NCBI GenBank assembly: GCA_947623965.1
Contig: CANQIF010000002.1
Span: 186,001-250,000, forward strand
Direction: 5' to 3'
Length of the DNA: 64,000 nucleotides
Origin: an uncultured Alistipes sp.
Lineage (GTDB): Bacteria > Bacteroidota > Bacteroidia > Bacteroidales > Rikenellaceae
Part shown: piece by piece, positions 1 to 10,531 of the stretch
Numbering within the stretch: position 1 is the stretch's first letter
Layout of the letters: the number at the start of each line of letters is the position of its first letter
Translations under genes and position numbers: made by a program
The notes under the pieces: model-generated
The model's database searches: none
Seen by the model: the letters and a program-made list of their open reading frames with translations, nothing else
What the model was told of the DNA's origin: nothing

Positions 1-190
1 GGTGCAGGAGCTCCTTATGGCGGAGCGCAACTTGCGGAGCACGCGCTCGAAGCGGACCTGCGGGACGCGAGTGCGGGCCTCCGCCGCCCCCAACCGGCGG
101 CCCACTCGATCCTAACGGACCGATCTCAATTCGGGACACATCCGCAGCAGAGCCTGCCGATCATCCGCAACCGCTTCTGCCGGTTCTTAA
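1..190. other. gene-free edge with a degenerate GC-repeat remnant
   Basis: I see no convincing gene here. Positions about 83-150 resemble a decayed, inverted copy of the type I intergenic element found elsewhere in the window: a GCGGGCCTCCGCC-like word followed by a GGCCCAC word and a CGATCCTAACGGACCG hairpin-like word. The left part cannot be judged because it runs off the window. Confidence 0.35.
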
Positions 191-235
191 AAAAAAGTCC
201 GACCGCGGGCGATTCCCCTGCCGGTCGGACTTTTT
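191..235. terminator. bidirectional intrinsic terminator after gyrB
   Basis: Arms GTCCGACCG (197-205) and CGGTCGGAC (222-230) are perfect complements. An A-run (189-196) lies on one side and a T-run (231-235) on the other, so the hairpin can terminate transcription in both directions. It starts just after the gyrB stop codon. Confidence 0.85.
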
Positions 236-237
236 CG

Positions 238-3129
<2,892 letters not shown>

Positions 3130-3130
3130 T

Positions 3131-3162
3131 CAAAGATACGCAAAATCGGGGGCAAAACCAAA
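3131..3162 (-). promoter_or_regulatory. ftsE promoter
   Basis: On the minus strand, TATCTTTG (3138-3131) is a perfect -7 box, with TTTG (3162-3159) about 20 bp upstream as the -33 element. It lies about 30 bp upstream of the ftsE start codon. Confidence 0.7.
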
Positions 3163-3220
3163 TTTTCCCGCTTTTTCGGTTTCGTACGGTCGCTTGGCAG
3201 ATGGCCGTGCTTTTCACAAA

Positions 3221-3860
3221 GAATCGATCGTGCAGCGATTGGGGCGGGCTGCGGCTGCCTTCGAGTGGAAGATGTTTTGCACGCGGGATCGATGCCGTCA
3301 GACGGCCCGCAGCCGAGCGGAGGGGCTTGCGACGTAGAGGAGCAGCCCTCCGCCAGGGGGGCGGCTGCGGGCTGCGGCGGTTCCTTATCGGAACCGCAAA
3401 TTCAAAATGAAAAATGAAGAATTAAAAATGAATCACTGCACCCAATGCTAATTCGTTTTCGGGCAGCAGCCTGCGGGGCACGCCAGCGACGTCGAGGAGC
3501 TGCGGGCCTCCGCAGCGGGAGGCTCGGCCCGCACGGTCCTGACGGACCGATTTTGTCAGCAAACATTTCGACCCAAACAGACCTGCAGGCTCTCTACTGT
3601 GCAAAATCGATCCCGGAGGGATCGGCGGGCCGCAGCCTGGGGGCGGCGGAGGCCCGCAGTTCGTTGCCGAACATGCGTGCTCCGCAGGGTGCGGCCCGAA
3701 TCGGAATATCCGCCCAGGCAGGTCCAGTAAGCCCGTTTAACTTTGAATCATGAATTTGCAGCTTCTCTGAAGCCGCATCGGGCCGCAGTTTCGCCCGGCG
3801 AAGGCCCGCAGTTCGCGTCCGTTCGTGCATGCCCCTCGCAAGCCGCGGCCCGCTGCTGCA
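3221..3860. repeat. repeat island A: hairpin-capped GC elements
   Basis: There is no gene in this divergent gap. It holds a decayed element (3221-3260), a reversed type II unit (3307-3397) ending in hairpin GCGGTTCC/GGAACCGC (3377-3384, 3390-3397), a reversed type I unit (3460-3548) ending in GGTCC/GGACC (3535-3539, 3544-3548), a forward type I unit (3609-3699) opened by GATCCC/GGGATC (3609-3614, 3618-3623), and a forward type I unit (3758-3852) opened by GCAGCTTC/GAAGCCGC (3758-3765, 3769-3776). AT-rich joints of repeated GAATT/AAAAT words separate them. Confidence 0.85.
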
Positions 3861-3874
3861 TTTTTTTAATTAGT

Positions 3875-3906
3875 ATTGCCTCGGTTTATTCGGATTCGTA
3901 TCTTTG
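3875..3906 (+). promoter_or_regulatory. promoter of the split lysO pair
   Basis: TATCTTTG (3899-3906) is a perfect -7 box, with ATTG (3875-3878) 20 bp upstream as a weak -33. The ATG follows only 9 bp after the box, so the message would be leaderless or nearly so. Confidence 0.7.
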
Positions 3907-3915
3907 TCCCCCGTT

Positions 3916-4203
3916 ATGCTACGAATACTCGTTGTGCTTTTTATCGGGATCGCCGCAGGCCGTCTGCTGCGACGCTCGCCCTATCGCCGTCAGCTGCCGC
4001 ATACGACGTTGGCGACGGTCGTCATATTGCTTTTCGTCATGGGAATGGAGATCGGATCCGACGGGCAGATCGTCCGGAACCTGCCCTCACTGGGCGGTAC
4101 GGCACTGGCGATTGCCCTGGCTGCGACCGGCGGAAGCCTCGTGGCGGCCCGAATCGCATATCGGTTTCTCTTCGGCAGGAAAGGGGGCGGCGATGCGCGA
4201 TAG
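3916..4203 (+). CDS. LysO-family lysine exporter, N-terminal half
   Basis: This 95-residue integral membrane protein resembles the N-terminal part of LysO (DUF340/YbjE family), an inner-membrane lysine exporter. Hydrophobic segments are near residues 2-15, 30-46 and 62-85. The C-terminus KKGGG-type tail is short and polar. An in-frame TTG at 3904 lies inside the -7 box, so ATG 3916 is the start. The gene overlaps the next by 11 bp in a different frame. Together the two proteins (95 + 208 residues) equal one ordinary LysO of about 300 residues, so they probably form one transporter. Confidence 0.75.
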   Translation: MLRILVVLFIGIAAGRLLRRSPYRRQLPHTTLATVVILLFVMGMEIGSDGQIVRNLPSLGGTALAIALAATGGSLVAARIAYRFLFGRKGGGDAR

Positions 4204-4819
4204 CCTGCTGATCGTCGGAGCCTTTCTTGTCGGATGCGCGGCGGGAATCTTCGGTCTGGCGCCTGCCGGATTGACAGAAAGCGATGTTGCGCTATGGATT
4301 CTTCAGGCGTTGATACTTCAGGTCGGTCTCGGTATCGGGGCTGACGAAGAGTTGGGCAACCTGCTGCGTTCGGTCTCGCCGCGTCTGCTGTGGATTCCCG
4401 TTGCGACGGTTGTCGGCACGCTGGGTGCGACGGCTCTGCTGTCGGGATGCTTCGCCCGCTGGAGTATGACCGACCTGCTGGCCGTCGGCAGCGGATTCGG
4501 GTATTATTCGCTCTCGTCGATTCTCATCTCGTCGCTCAAGGAACCTTCGATCGGAGCCGGCGCTGCCGCCGAATTAGGCGCGATCGCCCTGCTGGCCAAT
4601 GTCTTCCGGGAATTGTTGACGCTGTTCTTCGCGCCGTGTATGGTGCGTTTCTTCACACCGCTGGGGCCCGTAGCCGCCGGCGGTGTCACCTCGATGGATG
4701 TCACCCTGCCGGTCATTCTTCGCACGGCGGGGCGCGATTGGCTCTTCGTCGCCATGCTGCATGGGATCGTCCTCGACTGTTCGGTGCCGCTGCTGGTTCC
4801 GTTATTCTGCGCATGGTAA
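4193..4819 (+). CDS. LysO-family lysine exporter, C-terminal half
   Basis: This 208-residue, very hydrophobic protein starts MRDSLLIVGAFLVGC and matches the conserved C-terminal part of LysO/DUF340 transporters, including the GSGFGYYSLSSILIS stretch and the late segment PVILRTAGRDWLFVAMLHGIVLD. About six membrane segments are visible. Its ATG lies inside the 3' end of the upstream half, suggesting translational coupling. The inferred role is export of excess lysine or toxic analogues. The substrate rests on family similarity only. Confidence 0.8.
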   Translation: MRDSLLIVGAFLVGCAAGIFGLAPAGLTESDVALWILQALILQVGLGIGADEELGNLLRSVSPRLLWIPVATVVGTLGATALLSGCFARWSMTDLLAVGSGFGYYSLSSILISSLKEPSIGAGAAAELGAIALLANVFRELLTLFFAPCMVRFFTPLGPVAAGGVTSMDVTLPVILRTAGRDWLFVAMLHGIVLDCSVPLLVPLFCAW

Positions 4820-4821
4820 AT

Positions 4822-4852
4822 TTTGTTTTTCGCGGCAATTGCACTATCTTTG
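4822..4852 (+). promoter_or_regulatory. ssrA promoter
   Basis: TTTG (4822-4825) and TATCTTTG (4845-4852) are separated by 19 bp, a textbook Bacteroidetes promoter. The mature tmRNA begins about 40 nt downstream, leaving a 5' leader for RNase P removal. Confidence 0.8.
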
Positions 4853-4892
4853 CCGTGTCGTACATGACGACCGAAGGCTGCGGCCGCGACTG

Positions 4893-5295
<403 letters not shown>

Positions 5296-5300
5296 GATGA

Positions 5301-5332
5301 GACGTTCCGGAAAATCCGGAACGTCTTTTTTT
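5301..5332 (+). terminator. ssrA intrinsic terminator
   Basis: Arms GACGTTCCGG (5301-5310) and CCGGAACGTC (5316-5325) pair perfectly around a 5-nt loop and are followed by seven T (5326-5332). Confidence 0.93.
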
Positions 5333-5387
5333 GAGAGAGGGAACGGGACGGCTTCTTGCAGAAGTCGCAAATTCGTTTTTCGGTCTT

Positions 5388-6058
5388 CGGGTCGCAGCCT
5401 GCGGAGTGCACGCCAACGACGCAGAGGAGTTGCGGGCCTCCGCCGCCGGGAGGCTGCGGCCCGCTCGGCCTTTTCAAGGCCGAAATTCAAAATTCAGCAT
5501 GATGGATCGGGGCGCAGCTTGTGAAGAGCAGGCCTGAGCGGATGCGAAAGGCGGGCCTTCGCGGGGCGAAGCTGCGGCCCGTTGCGGTCCCATTCGGAAC
5601 CGCAAATTCAGAATTCAAAATTCAAGATTCAAAAAGACGGTCTGCCGGAGCTCGCTTGGGCTTACTCCCGGTTCGGGACGCAGCCTGCGGAGGGCGCAGC
5701 GACACAGAGGAGTTGCGGGCCTCCGCTGCCGGGAGGCTGCGGCCCGCCGGTCGCTGCGCGACCGATTTTGCCGGCAAGCATTTCAATCGCAACCGGCATC
5801 CGAACCGAAGCAAGCCCGCAGTCGAGCGGACGGGTTTGCGATGTAGAGGAGCAGCCCTCCGCCCGGGGGCGGCTGCGGGCTGCTTCGGTTCCTTATCGGA
5901 ACCGCAAATTCAAAATTAAAAATGAAGAATTAAAAATGAATCGCTGCGCCCAATACTAATTCGTTTTCGGGCAGCAGCCTGCGGGGCACGCCAGCGACGT
6001 CGAGGAGCTGCGGGCCTCCGCTGCGGGAGGCTGCGGCCCGCCAATCGCTGTGCGATTG
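5388..6058. repeat. repeat island B: five reversed hairpin-capped elements
   Basis: There is no gene between ssrA and the pectate lyase. All five units are reversed: type I 5388-5481 (hairpin GGCCTT/AAGGCC, 5467-5472 and 5476-5481), type I 5508-5603 (GCGGTCC/GGAACCGC, one bulge), type I 5674-5763 (GGTCGC/GCGACC, 5749-5754 and 5758-5763), type II 5813-5903 (GGTTCC/GGAACC, 5887-5892 and 5898-5903) and type I 5969-6058 (CAATCGC/GCGATTG, 6042-6048 and 6052-6058). AT-rich joints lie at 5482-5500, 5604-5630 and 5904-5940. Confidence 0.87.
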
Positions 6059-6133
6059 ATTTTGCGCAAAAAAAAACGCAGCCGGGCGGACGGCCGTGCT
6101 CTCCACCAGCCCCGGCCGCTCCCGCCAAAACAC

Positions 6134-6172
6134 CCGAAGCGCCCCGCCCGGATGGGAGCGGAGCGCTTCGCG
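6134..6172 (-). terminator. possible terminator of the PL10 lyase gene
   Basis: Arms GAAGCGC (6136-6142) and GCGCTTC (6163-6169) pair, with further GC pairing inside. Only a short T-rich stretch follows on the minus strand, so termination strength is uncertain. It lies 20 bp past the stop codon of the lyase. Confidence 0.4.
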
Positions 6173-6190
6173 CATACAATATAGACCGTT

Positions 6191-7813
6191 CTATTTCTTC
6201 GTCTCCAACCAGCCGATCAACCGGGCCATGTTCTGGATGTAGGTCCGCACCGAGATGCAGTCGATCCGCTCCTCGCAGGCGTGGGGCGACGTGTCGTATT
6301 CGTCGCCGACCATCGTCGAGGCGTACTTCGTCTCCTGGCTCGGAGCCGACACCGCGGGCAGCGGCTTGTACGGATTCGAGATGCTCGTCATCGGCGAGAG
6401 CCAGCAGCCGTTGGCCTGCTGGGCGCCGAGGATCTGCTGCACGTCGTCGTCCGAGGCGGCCTCTCCGCCGCGGATGCGCGTGTAGTACTTCCGGAGCGGC
6501 ACCAGCCCGTTGTTCAGGAATGGCGAATCCTTCGTGAGCTCCTCGCGCGGCAGCGCTTTCGTCTCCTCGTAGAGCTGGCGCAGCATCGCGGGATTCGTCC
6601 CGGCGAACGAACTGTAGTGGGCGATCGTCATCTCGGGGTGCTGGTCCGTGTAGTAGTGACCGTTGGCGGCGTTCGACCCGCGGCGGTGTACGAAGAGCGG
6701 TTCGCCCGTGTCGGGATCGACGAAGCGCGGCACGACGAACGTTCCGGCGTCGCTCTGACGCCGCCGGCCGGCCCGGCCGCTCGCCTCGACCGTCGCATCG
6801 GGCAGCCGCTGCGATTCGAGAAAGTCGATCGCGGCCGGAATGCCCGCTAAAAAGCGCGTGTCGGCCGTCAGCTTGTAGTAGTCGAGCATCAGCCGGATCA
6901 TCCGCATCGTGGTTCCCGTATTGACGCTGCGCGGCTCGTAGGAACGGGCGTGCGCGGGTTTGAGATCATCGACCGTGTACTGGTCGGCCCAGCCGGCATA
7001 GGGAGCCCCCTGCTGGAGCTCGATCATGAGGTACATGGCCCGCAGGATCGGCTCCTTGAGGCCCTGCAGCCCGAGCGACTGGTAGCACTGCGTGAGGAAG
7101 TCGATGATATCGGGCGCCACATCGTCGTTGAGCGTGATGAAGGAGGAGTAGTCGGCCTTCCCCTCGAACGGATGGTCGTGGCGGAGCGGGTAGCGCTGCG
7201 GCCAGCCTCCGGAGGGATACTGGCTGTCGAGCGCGAGGCGGATCACCTTCTCCAGGGCGGGACGGTAGGTCGGGTCGTACTTTTCGACATACATGCGCAG
7301 CAGGAAGGTTGCAGCCTCCATCGTGCCGCCGTCGTCGAAGGTGGCGTTGCCGTAGTAGTAGCGGAACTCTTCGAGCCGCCAGCCGGAGGCGCCAACCGTG
7401 CGGTACCATTCCCGGAGCGAATTCTCGCCCGCGAAGTCGAAGCAGTAGTTCCAGCCGCCGCATTCGAGCTGGCCCCAGATGAGCGCGTTGGCGACGCGCT
7501 TGGCCTGCTCGTAGTAGTATTCGTCGTTTGTGGCGTGATAGGCGTCGAGCAGCAGATGGCCCACCGAAGGGGTTCCGGGCGGCTGGATCCAGACCATCGT
7601 CCGTTTGGCCTCCATCTCGCCCCACTGGCGCGAGAGGTCGGGCAGGTAGTTCCAGACGAAGCCGCCGTTGTAGCTCACTTCGTCCATCATGAATTCGGTT
7701 GCGGCTCGCATCCGGTCGCGCACCTGCGTCTCTAACTTTTCGGTCTTGGCGGTTGCAGAACCGGCTCCGAGCAGCGAGAAGACGGCGAAACTCCAAAGAG
7801 TAACATGTTTCAT
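6191..7813 (-). CDS. secreted pectate lyase-like protein (PL10 family)
   Basis: This 540-residue exported protein has a signal peptide (MKHVTLWSFAVFSLLGAGSATA). The rest is an alpha/alpha-barrel-like lyase. The PL10 hallmark pair SQYPSGGWPQRYPL and SSFITLNDD is present about one third in, as in the Pec_lyase family that cleaves polygalacturonate by beta-elimination with calcium. A second Gly-Gly-Trp repeat, ECGGWNYCFDF, comes earlier. The protein is longer than minimal PL10 catalytic domains, with a C-terminal extension ending DCISVRTYIQNMARLIGWLETKK. It probably acts in the periplasm or at the surface, beside the PL10-CE8 enzyme 2.7 kb away. The exact substrate is not provable from sequence. 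Confidence 0.75.
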   Translation of the reverse strand: MKHVTLWSFAVFSLLGAGSATAKTEKLETQVRDRMRAATEFMMDEVSYNGGFVWNYLPDLSRQWGEMEAKRTMVWIQPPGTPSVGHLLLDAYHATNDEYYYEQAKRVANALIWGQLECGGWNYCFDFAGENSLREWYRTVGASGWRLEEFRYYYGNATFDDGGTMEAATFLLRMYVEKYDPTYRPALEKVIRLALDSQYPSGGWPQRYPLRHDHPFEGKADYSSFITLNDDVAPDIIDFLTQCYQSLGLQGLKEPILRAMYLMIELQQGAPYAGWADQYTVDDLKPAHARSYEPRSVNTGTTMRMIRLMLDYYKLTADTRFLAGIPAAIDFLESQRLPDATVEASGRAGRRRQSDAGTFVVPRFVDPDTGEPLFVHRRGSNAANGHYYTDQHPEMTIAHYSSFAGTNPAMLRQLYEETKALPREELTKDSPFLNNGLVPLRKYYTRIRGGEAASDDDVQQILGAQQANGCWLSPMTSISNPYKPLPAVSAPSQETKYASTMVGDEYDTSPHACEERIDCISVRTYIQNMARLIGWLETKK

Positions 7814-7847
7814 ACAGGTCGGTTTTTCGGGTTGTTTTTTGCGATAC

Positions 7848-7855
7848 CAAATTTA
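7848..7855 (-). promoter_or_regulatory. -7 box of the PL10 lyase gene
   Basis: On the minus strand this reads TAAATTTG, matching TAnnTTTG, 34 bp upstream of the ATG. No good -33 element is visible, so an activator may be needed. Confidence 0.5.
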
Positions 7856-7949
7856 CGATTTTTTTTCGAGAAAAGGAACGTTTCGCAGTCCGTTCGCGGC
7901 ATCGTTTCGGGCCAATCGCCCGATTCGGGCGGTGAAACGACCGATTCGA

Positions 7950-7980
7950 TTGGACGGTTCACCGAAAAAGCGTACCTTTG
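7950..7980 (+). promoter_or_regulatory. purT promoter
   Basis: TACCTTTG (7973-7980) is a consensus -7 box, with TTGG (7950-7953) 19 bp upstream. The ATG follows 20 bp after the box. Confidence 0.68.
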
Positions 7981-8000
7981 CGGCATAATTTCAGAAACCT

Positions 8001-9182
8001 ATGGTCCAGAAAATTTTGTTGCTCGGCTCGGGAGAGCTGGGAAAAGAGTTCGTCATCGCCGCCCAGCGTCTGGGACGGACCGTCGTCGCGTGCGACAAGT
8101 ATGCCGGTGCCCCGGCGATGCAGGTGGCCGATGCCTGCGAAGTCTTCGACATGCTCGACGGCGATGCGCTGGCGGCCGTCGTGGCCAAACACCGCCCCGA
8201 CCTGATCGTTCCCGAGATCGAGGCGATCCGCACCGAGCGGCTCTACGACTTCGAGCGCGAGGGAATCCGCGTCGTGCCGAGCGCCCGGGCGGTCAACTTC
8301 ACGATGAACCGCAAAGCGATCCGCGACCTGGCGGCCAAGGAGCTCGGTCTTCGGACGGCGGCCTACCGCTACGCGGCGAGTTACGACGAGTTGTGCGCGG
8401 CGGCGGCCGAGATCGGCTTCCCGTGCGTCGTCAAGCCCCTTATGTCCTCGTCGGGCAAGGGACAGTCGGTCGTCCGCTCGGCCGATGAGCTGGCGCAGGC
8501 CTGGCGCTACGGCTGCGAGGGGTCGCGCGGCGATATCAAGGAACTCATCGTCGAGGAGTTCATCCGCTTCGACAGCGAGATCACGCTGCTGACTGTCACG
8601 CAGCACAACGGCCCGACGCTCTTCTGTCCGCCGATCGGCCACGTGCAGCAGAACGGCGACTATCGCGAGAGCTTCCAGATGCCCGTCATTTCGGAGGAGC
8701 ACCTGCGCGAGGCGCAGCGCATGGCAGCCGCCGTCACCGAAGCCCTCACGGGCGCCGGCATCTGGGGCGTGGAGTTTTTCCTGAGCCGCGACAAGGGGGT
8801 CTACTTCTCGGAGCTCTCGCCCCGTCCGCATGATACGGGCATGGTGACGCTCGCGGGGACGCAGAACCTGAACGAGTTCGAACTGCACCTGCGCGCCGTG
8901 CTGGGGCTGCCGATTCCGGCCATTACCTTCGAGCGGATGGGCGCCAGCGCCGTCATCCTCGCCGACGAGGCCTCGGAGACGGCACCCTTCTACGAGGGGA
9001 TCGAGGAGGCCCTGGCCGCCGATCCGCAGCTCGACATCCGCATCTTCGGCAAACCCTCGACCCGCCGGAACCGCCGCATGGGCGTCGTGGTGGGGTATGC
9101 CCCGCACGGCTCGGACCTCGATGCGCTGCGCGACCGCGTGAAGGCCGCCGCCGCCAAGGTCCGGGTGGTCGTCCGGAAATAG
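8001..9182 (+). CDS. purT: formate-dependent GAR formyltransferase PurT
   Basis: This enzyme makes formylglycinamide ribonucleotide from GAR, formate and ATP, the third step of purine synthesis, independent of folate. The 393-residue product has the PurT N-terminus [21 protein letters not shown], the EIEAIRT motif, an ATP-grasp core ([31 protein letters not shown]), the metal-binding end of the fold ([23 protein letters not shown]) and the [17 protein letters not shown] region. Length is standard. It stands alone with its own promoter and a strong terminator shared with the convergent aminotransferase gene. Confidence 0.96.
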   Translation: MVQKILLLGSGELGKEFVIAAQRLGRTVVACDKYAGAPAMQVADACEVFDMLDGDALAAVVAKHRPDLIVPEIEAIRTERLYDFEREGIRVVPSARAVNFTMNRKAIRDLAAKELGLRTAAYRYAASYDELCAAAAEIGFPCVVKPLMSSSGKGQSVVRSADELAQAWRYGCEGSRGDIKELIVEEFIRFDSEITLLTVTQHNGPTLFCPPIGHVQQNGDYRESFQMPVISEEHLREAQRMAAAVTEALTGAGIWGVEFFLSRDKGVYFSELSPRPHDTGMVTLAGTQNLNEFELHLRAVLGLPIPAITFERMGASAVILADEASETAPFYEGIEEALAADPQLDIRIFGKPSTRRNRRMGVVVGYAPHGSDLDALRDRVKAAAAKVRVVVRK

Positions 9183-9244
9183 CAGAATCGCCCGGACGGG
9201 GGTGGCAGGGCAGGCGAAAGCCCTTGCAACAGCCCCCTATAAAA

Positions 9245-9282
9245 GAGCTCCGGAAGTCTCGAGACTTCCGGAGCTCCTTTTT
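9245..9282. terminator. bidirectional terminator between purT and aminotransferase
   Basis: A perfect 32-bp palindrome (9245-9276) built from GAGCTCCGGAAGTCTC and its complement is flanked by A-run (9241-9244) and T-run (9278-9282). It serves both convergent genes. Confidence 0.92.
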
Positions 9283-9312
9283 GTACCCGGCAGCCCGGGG
9301 CGGGCGTTTCGG

Positions 9313-10500
9313 CTACTTTCCGAACTTCGCCAGCACGTTGTCCGTCGCCTTTTTGAGCAGCTCCTCGGGGCAGCAGAGGGTGATGCGGATATACCGGCTG
9401 CCCTCCGAACCGAAGATGCCGCCCGGCGTGAGGAAGACGTCGCACCGCTCCATCACCTCGTCCGAGAAGCGGAAGCTGTCGCCCTCGTACGCCTCGGGCA
9501 GCTCGGCCCAGACGAAGAGGCCCGCCTGGTGCTTGCGGTAGCGGCAGCCGAGCGCGTCGAGCAGCGCATAGGCCTGGCGCTCGCGGCCGTAGTAGATGGC
9601 GTTGAGCTCCTTGAACCAATCCTCGCCGAGGGCGAGCGCCGTCTCCGCGGCGGCTTGGATCGGGTAGAACATGCCCGAGTCCATGTTCGACTTGAACGTG
9701 AGGATCGAATCGATCCACTCCTTTTTGCCCACGACGACGCCCACGCGCCAGCCGGCCATCGAGTGGCCCTTCGAGAGCGAGTTGAGCTCGAGCGCCACCT
9801 CCCGGGCCCCCTCGACCTCCATGATCGAGATCGGCGCCGCGGCGTTGCGGATGAAGCTGTAGGGATTGTCATGCACGATGAGGATGTTGTGCTTGGCGCC
9901 GAAGGCGACGATCTTCTCGAAGAGCTCCATCGTCGGGGTCTGGCCCGTCGGCATGTTGGGGTAGTTGACCAGCATCATGCGGACCCCCTCGACGCCCGCC
10001 TTCTCGATCGCCTCGAAGTCGGGGTAGAAGTTCGTCTCCTTGTTCAGCGCATAGGTGACCATCTGTCCGCCGGCCAGCCGCACGGCAGCCGAGTAGGTGG
10101 GGTAGCCCGGGTTCGGCACGAGCACCTTGTCGCCCTGATTGAGGAAGGTCATGCAGATGTGCATGATGCCCTCCTTCGAACCGATGAGCGGCAGCACCTC
10201 GGCGTTGTAGTCGAGCTCCGTGCGGTACCAGCGGCGATACCAGTCGGCGAAGGCCTTGCGCAGGATGGGCTCGCCCTTGTAGGACATGTACTTGTGTACG
10301 TCGGGGCGCTCGGCCTCCCGGGCCAGCCGCTTGATCACCGAGCGGTGGGGCGGCAGGTCGGGGCTGCCCATGGCTAATTTGATAATCTGACGCCCCGTCA
10401 AGGCTTCGAGCTCGCTGATCTCGCGCAGACGGCGCGAGAAGTAGTATTCGCCCGTGCCGTCCAGACGGTGCGAACGATCGATCTTTACTCCTTTTTCCAT
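9313..10500 (-). CDS. PLP-dependent class I/II aminotransferase
   Basis: This 395-residue fold-type I PLP enzyme has motifs MGSPDLPPH near the start, KYMSYKGEPILRKAFADWY, the NYPNMPTGQ loop (Asn contacting PLP), IVHDNPYSFI (Asp binding the pyridine N) and SLSKGHSMAGWRVG containing the Schiff-base Lys. A C-terminal Arg for the substrate carboxylate is in SRYIRITL. It belongs to the aspartate/aromatic/methionine-type group. It does not look like canonical DapL. The amino acid partner cannot be decided here. It lies 31 bp after the PL10-CE8 gene on the same strand, perhaps by read-through rather than functional linkage. Confidence 0.88.
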   Translation of the reverse strand: MEKGVKIDRSHRLDGTGEYYFSRRLREISELEALTGRQIIKLAMGSPDLPPHRSVIKRLAREAERPDVHKYMSYKGEPILRKAFADWYRRWYRTELDYNAEVLPLIGSKEGIMHICMTFLNQGDKVLVPNPGYPTYSAAVRLAGGQMVTYALNKETNFYPDFEAIEKAGVEGVRMMLVNYPNMPTGQTPTMELFEKIVAFGAKHNILIVHDNPYSFIRNAAAPISIMEVEGAREVALELNSLSKGHSMAGWRVGVVVGKKEWIDSILTFKSNMDSGMFYPIQAAAETALALGEDWFKELNAIYYGRERQAYALLDALGCRYRKHQAGLFVWAELPEAYEGDSFRFSDEVMERCDVFLTPGGIFGSEGSRYIRITLCCPEELLKKATDNVLAKFGK

Positions 10501-10531
10501 GTTTTCGAATCTATTTTTTTGATGGTTCGTT

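Noticed and set aside
5521..5959. Open frames of 100-130 codons inside the repeat islands, also at 3445-3753, 30361-30942 and 62132-63121
   Set aside because: They run through hairpins and AT joints, reuse the same repeated words in different frames, and lack promoters, ribosome sites or known domains. They are by-products of low stop density in GC-rich repeats.
9245..9276. Mobile-element inverted repeat
   Set aside because: The perfect palindrome with A- and T-runs between two convergent stop codons is best explained as a shared terminator.
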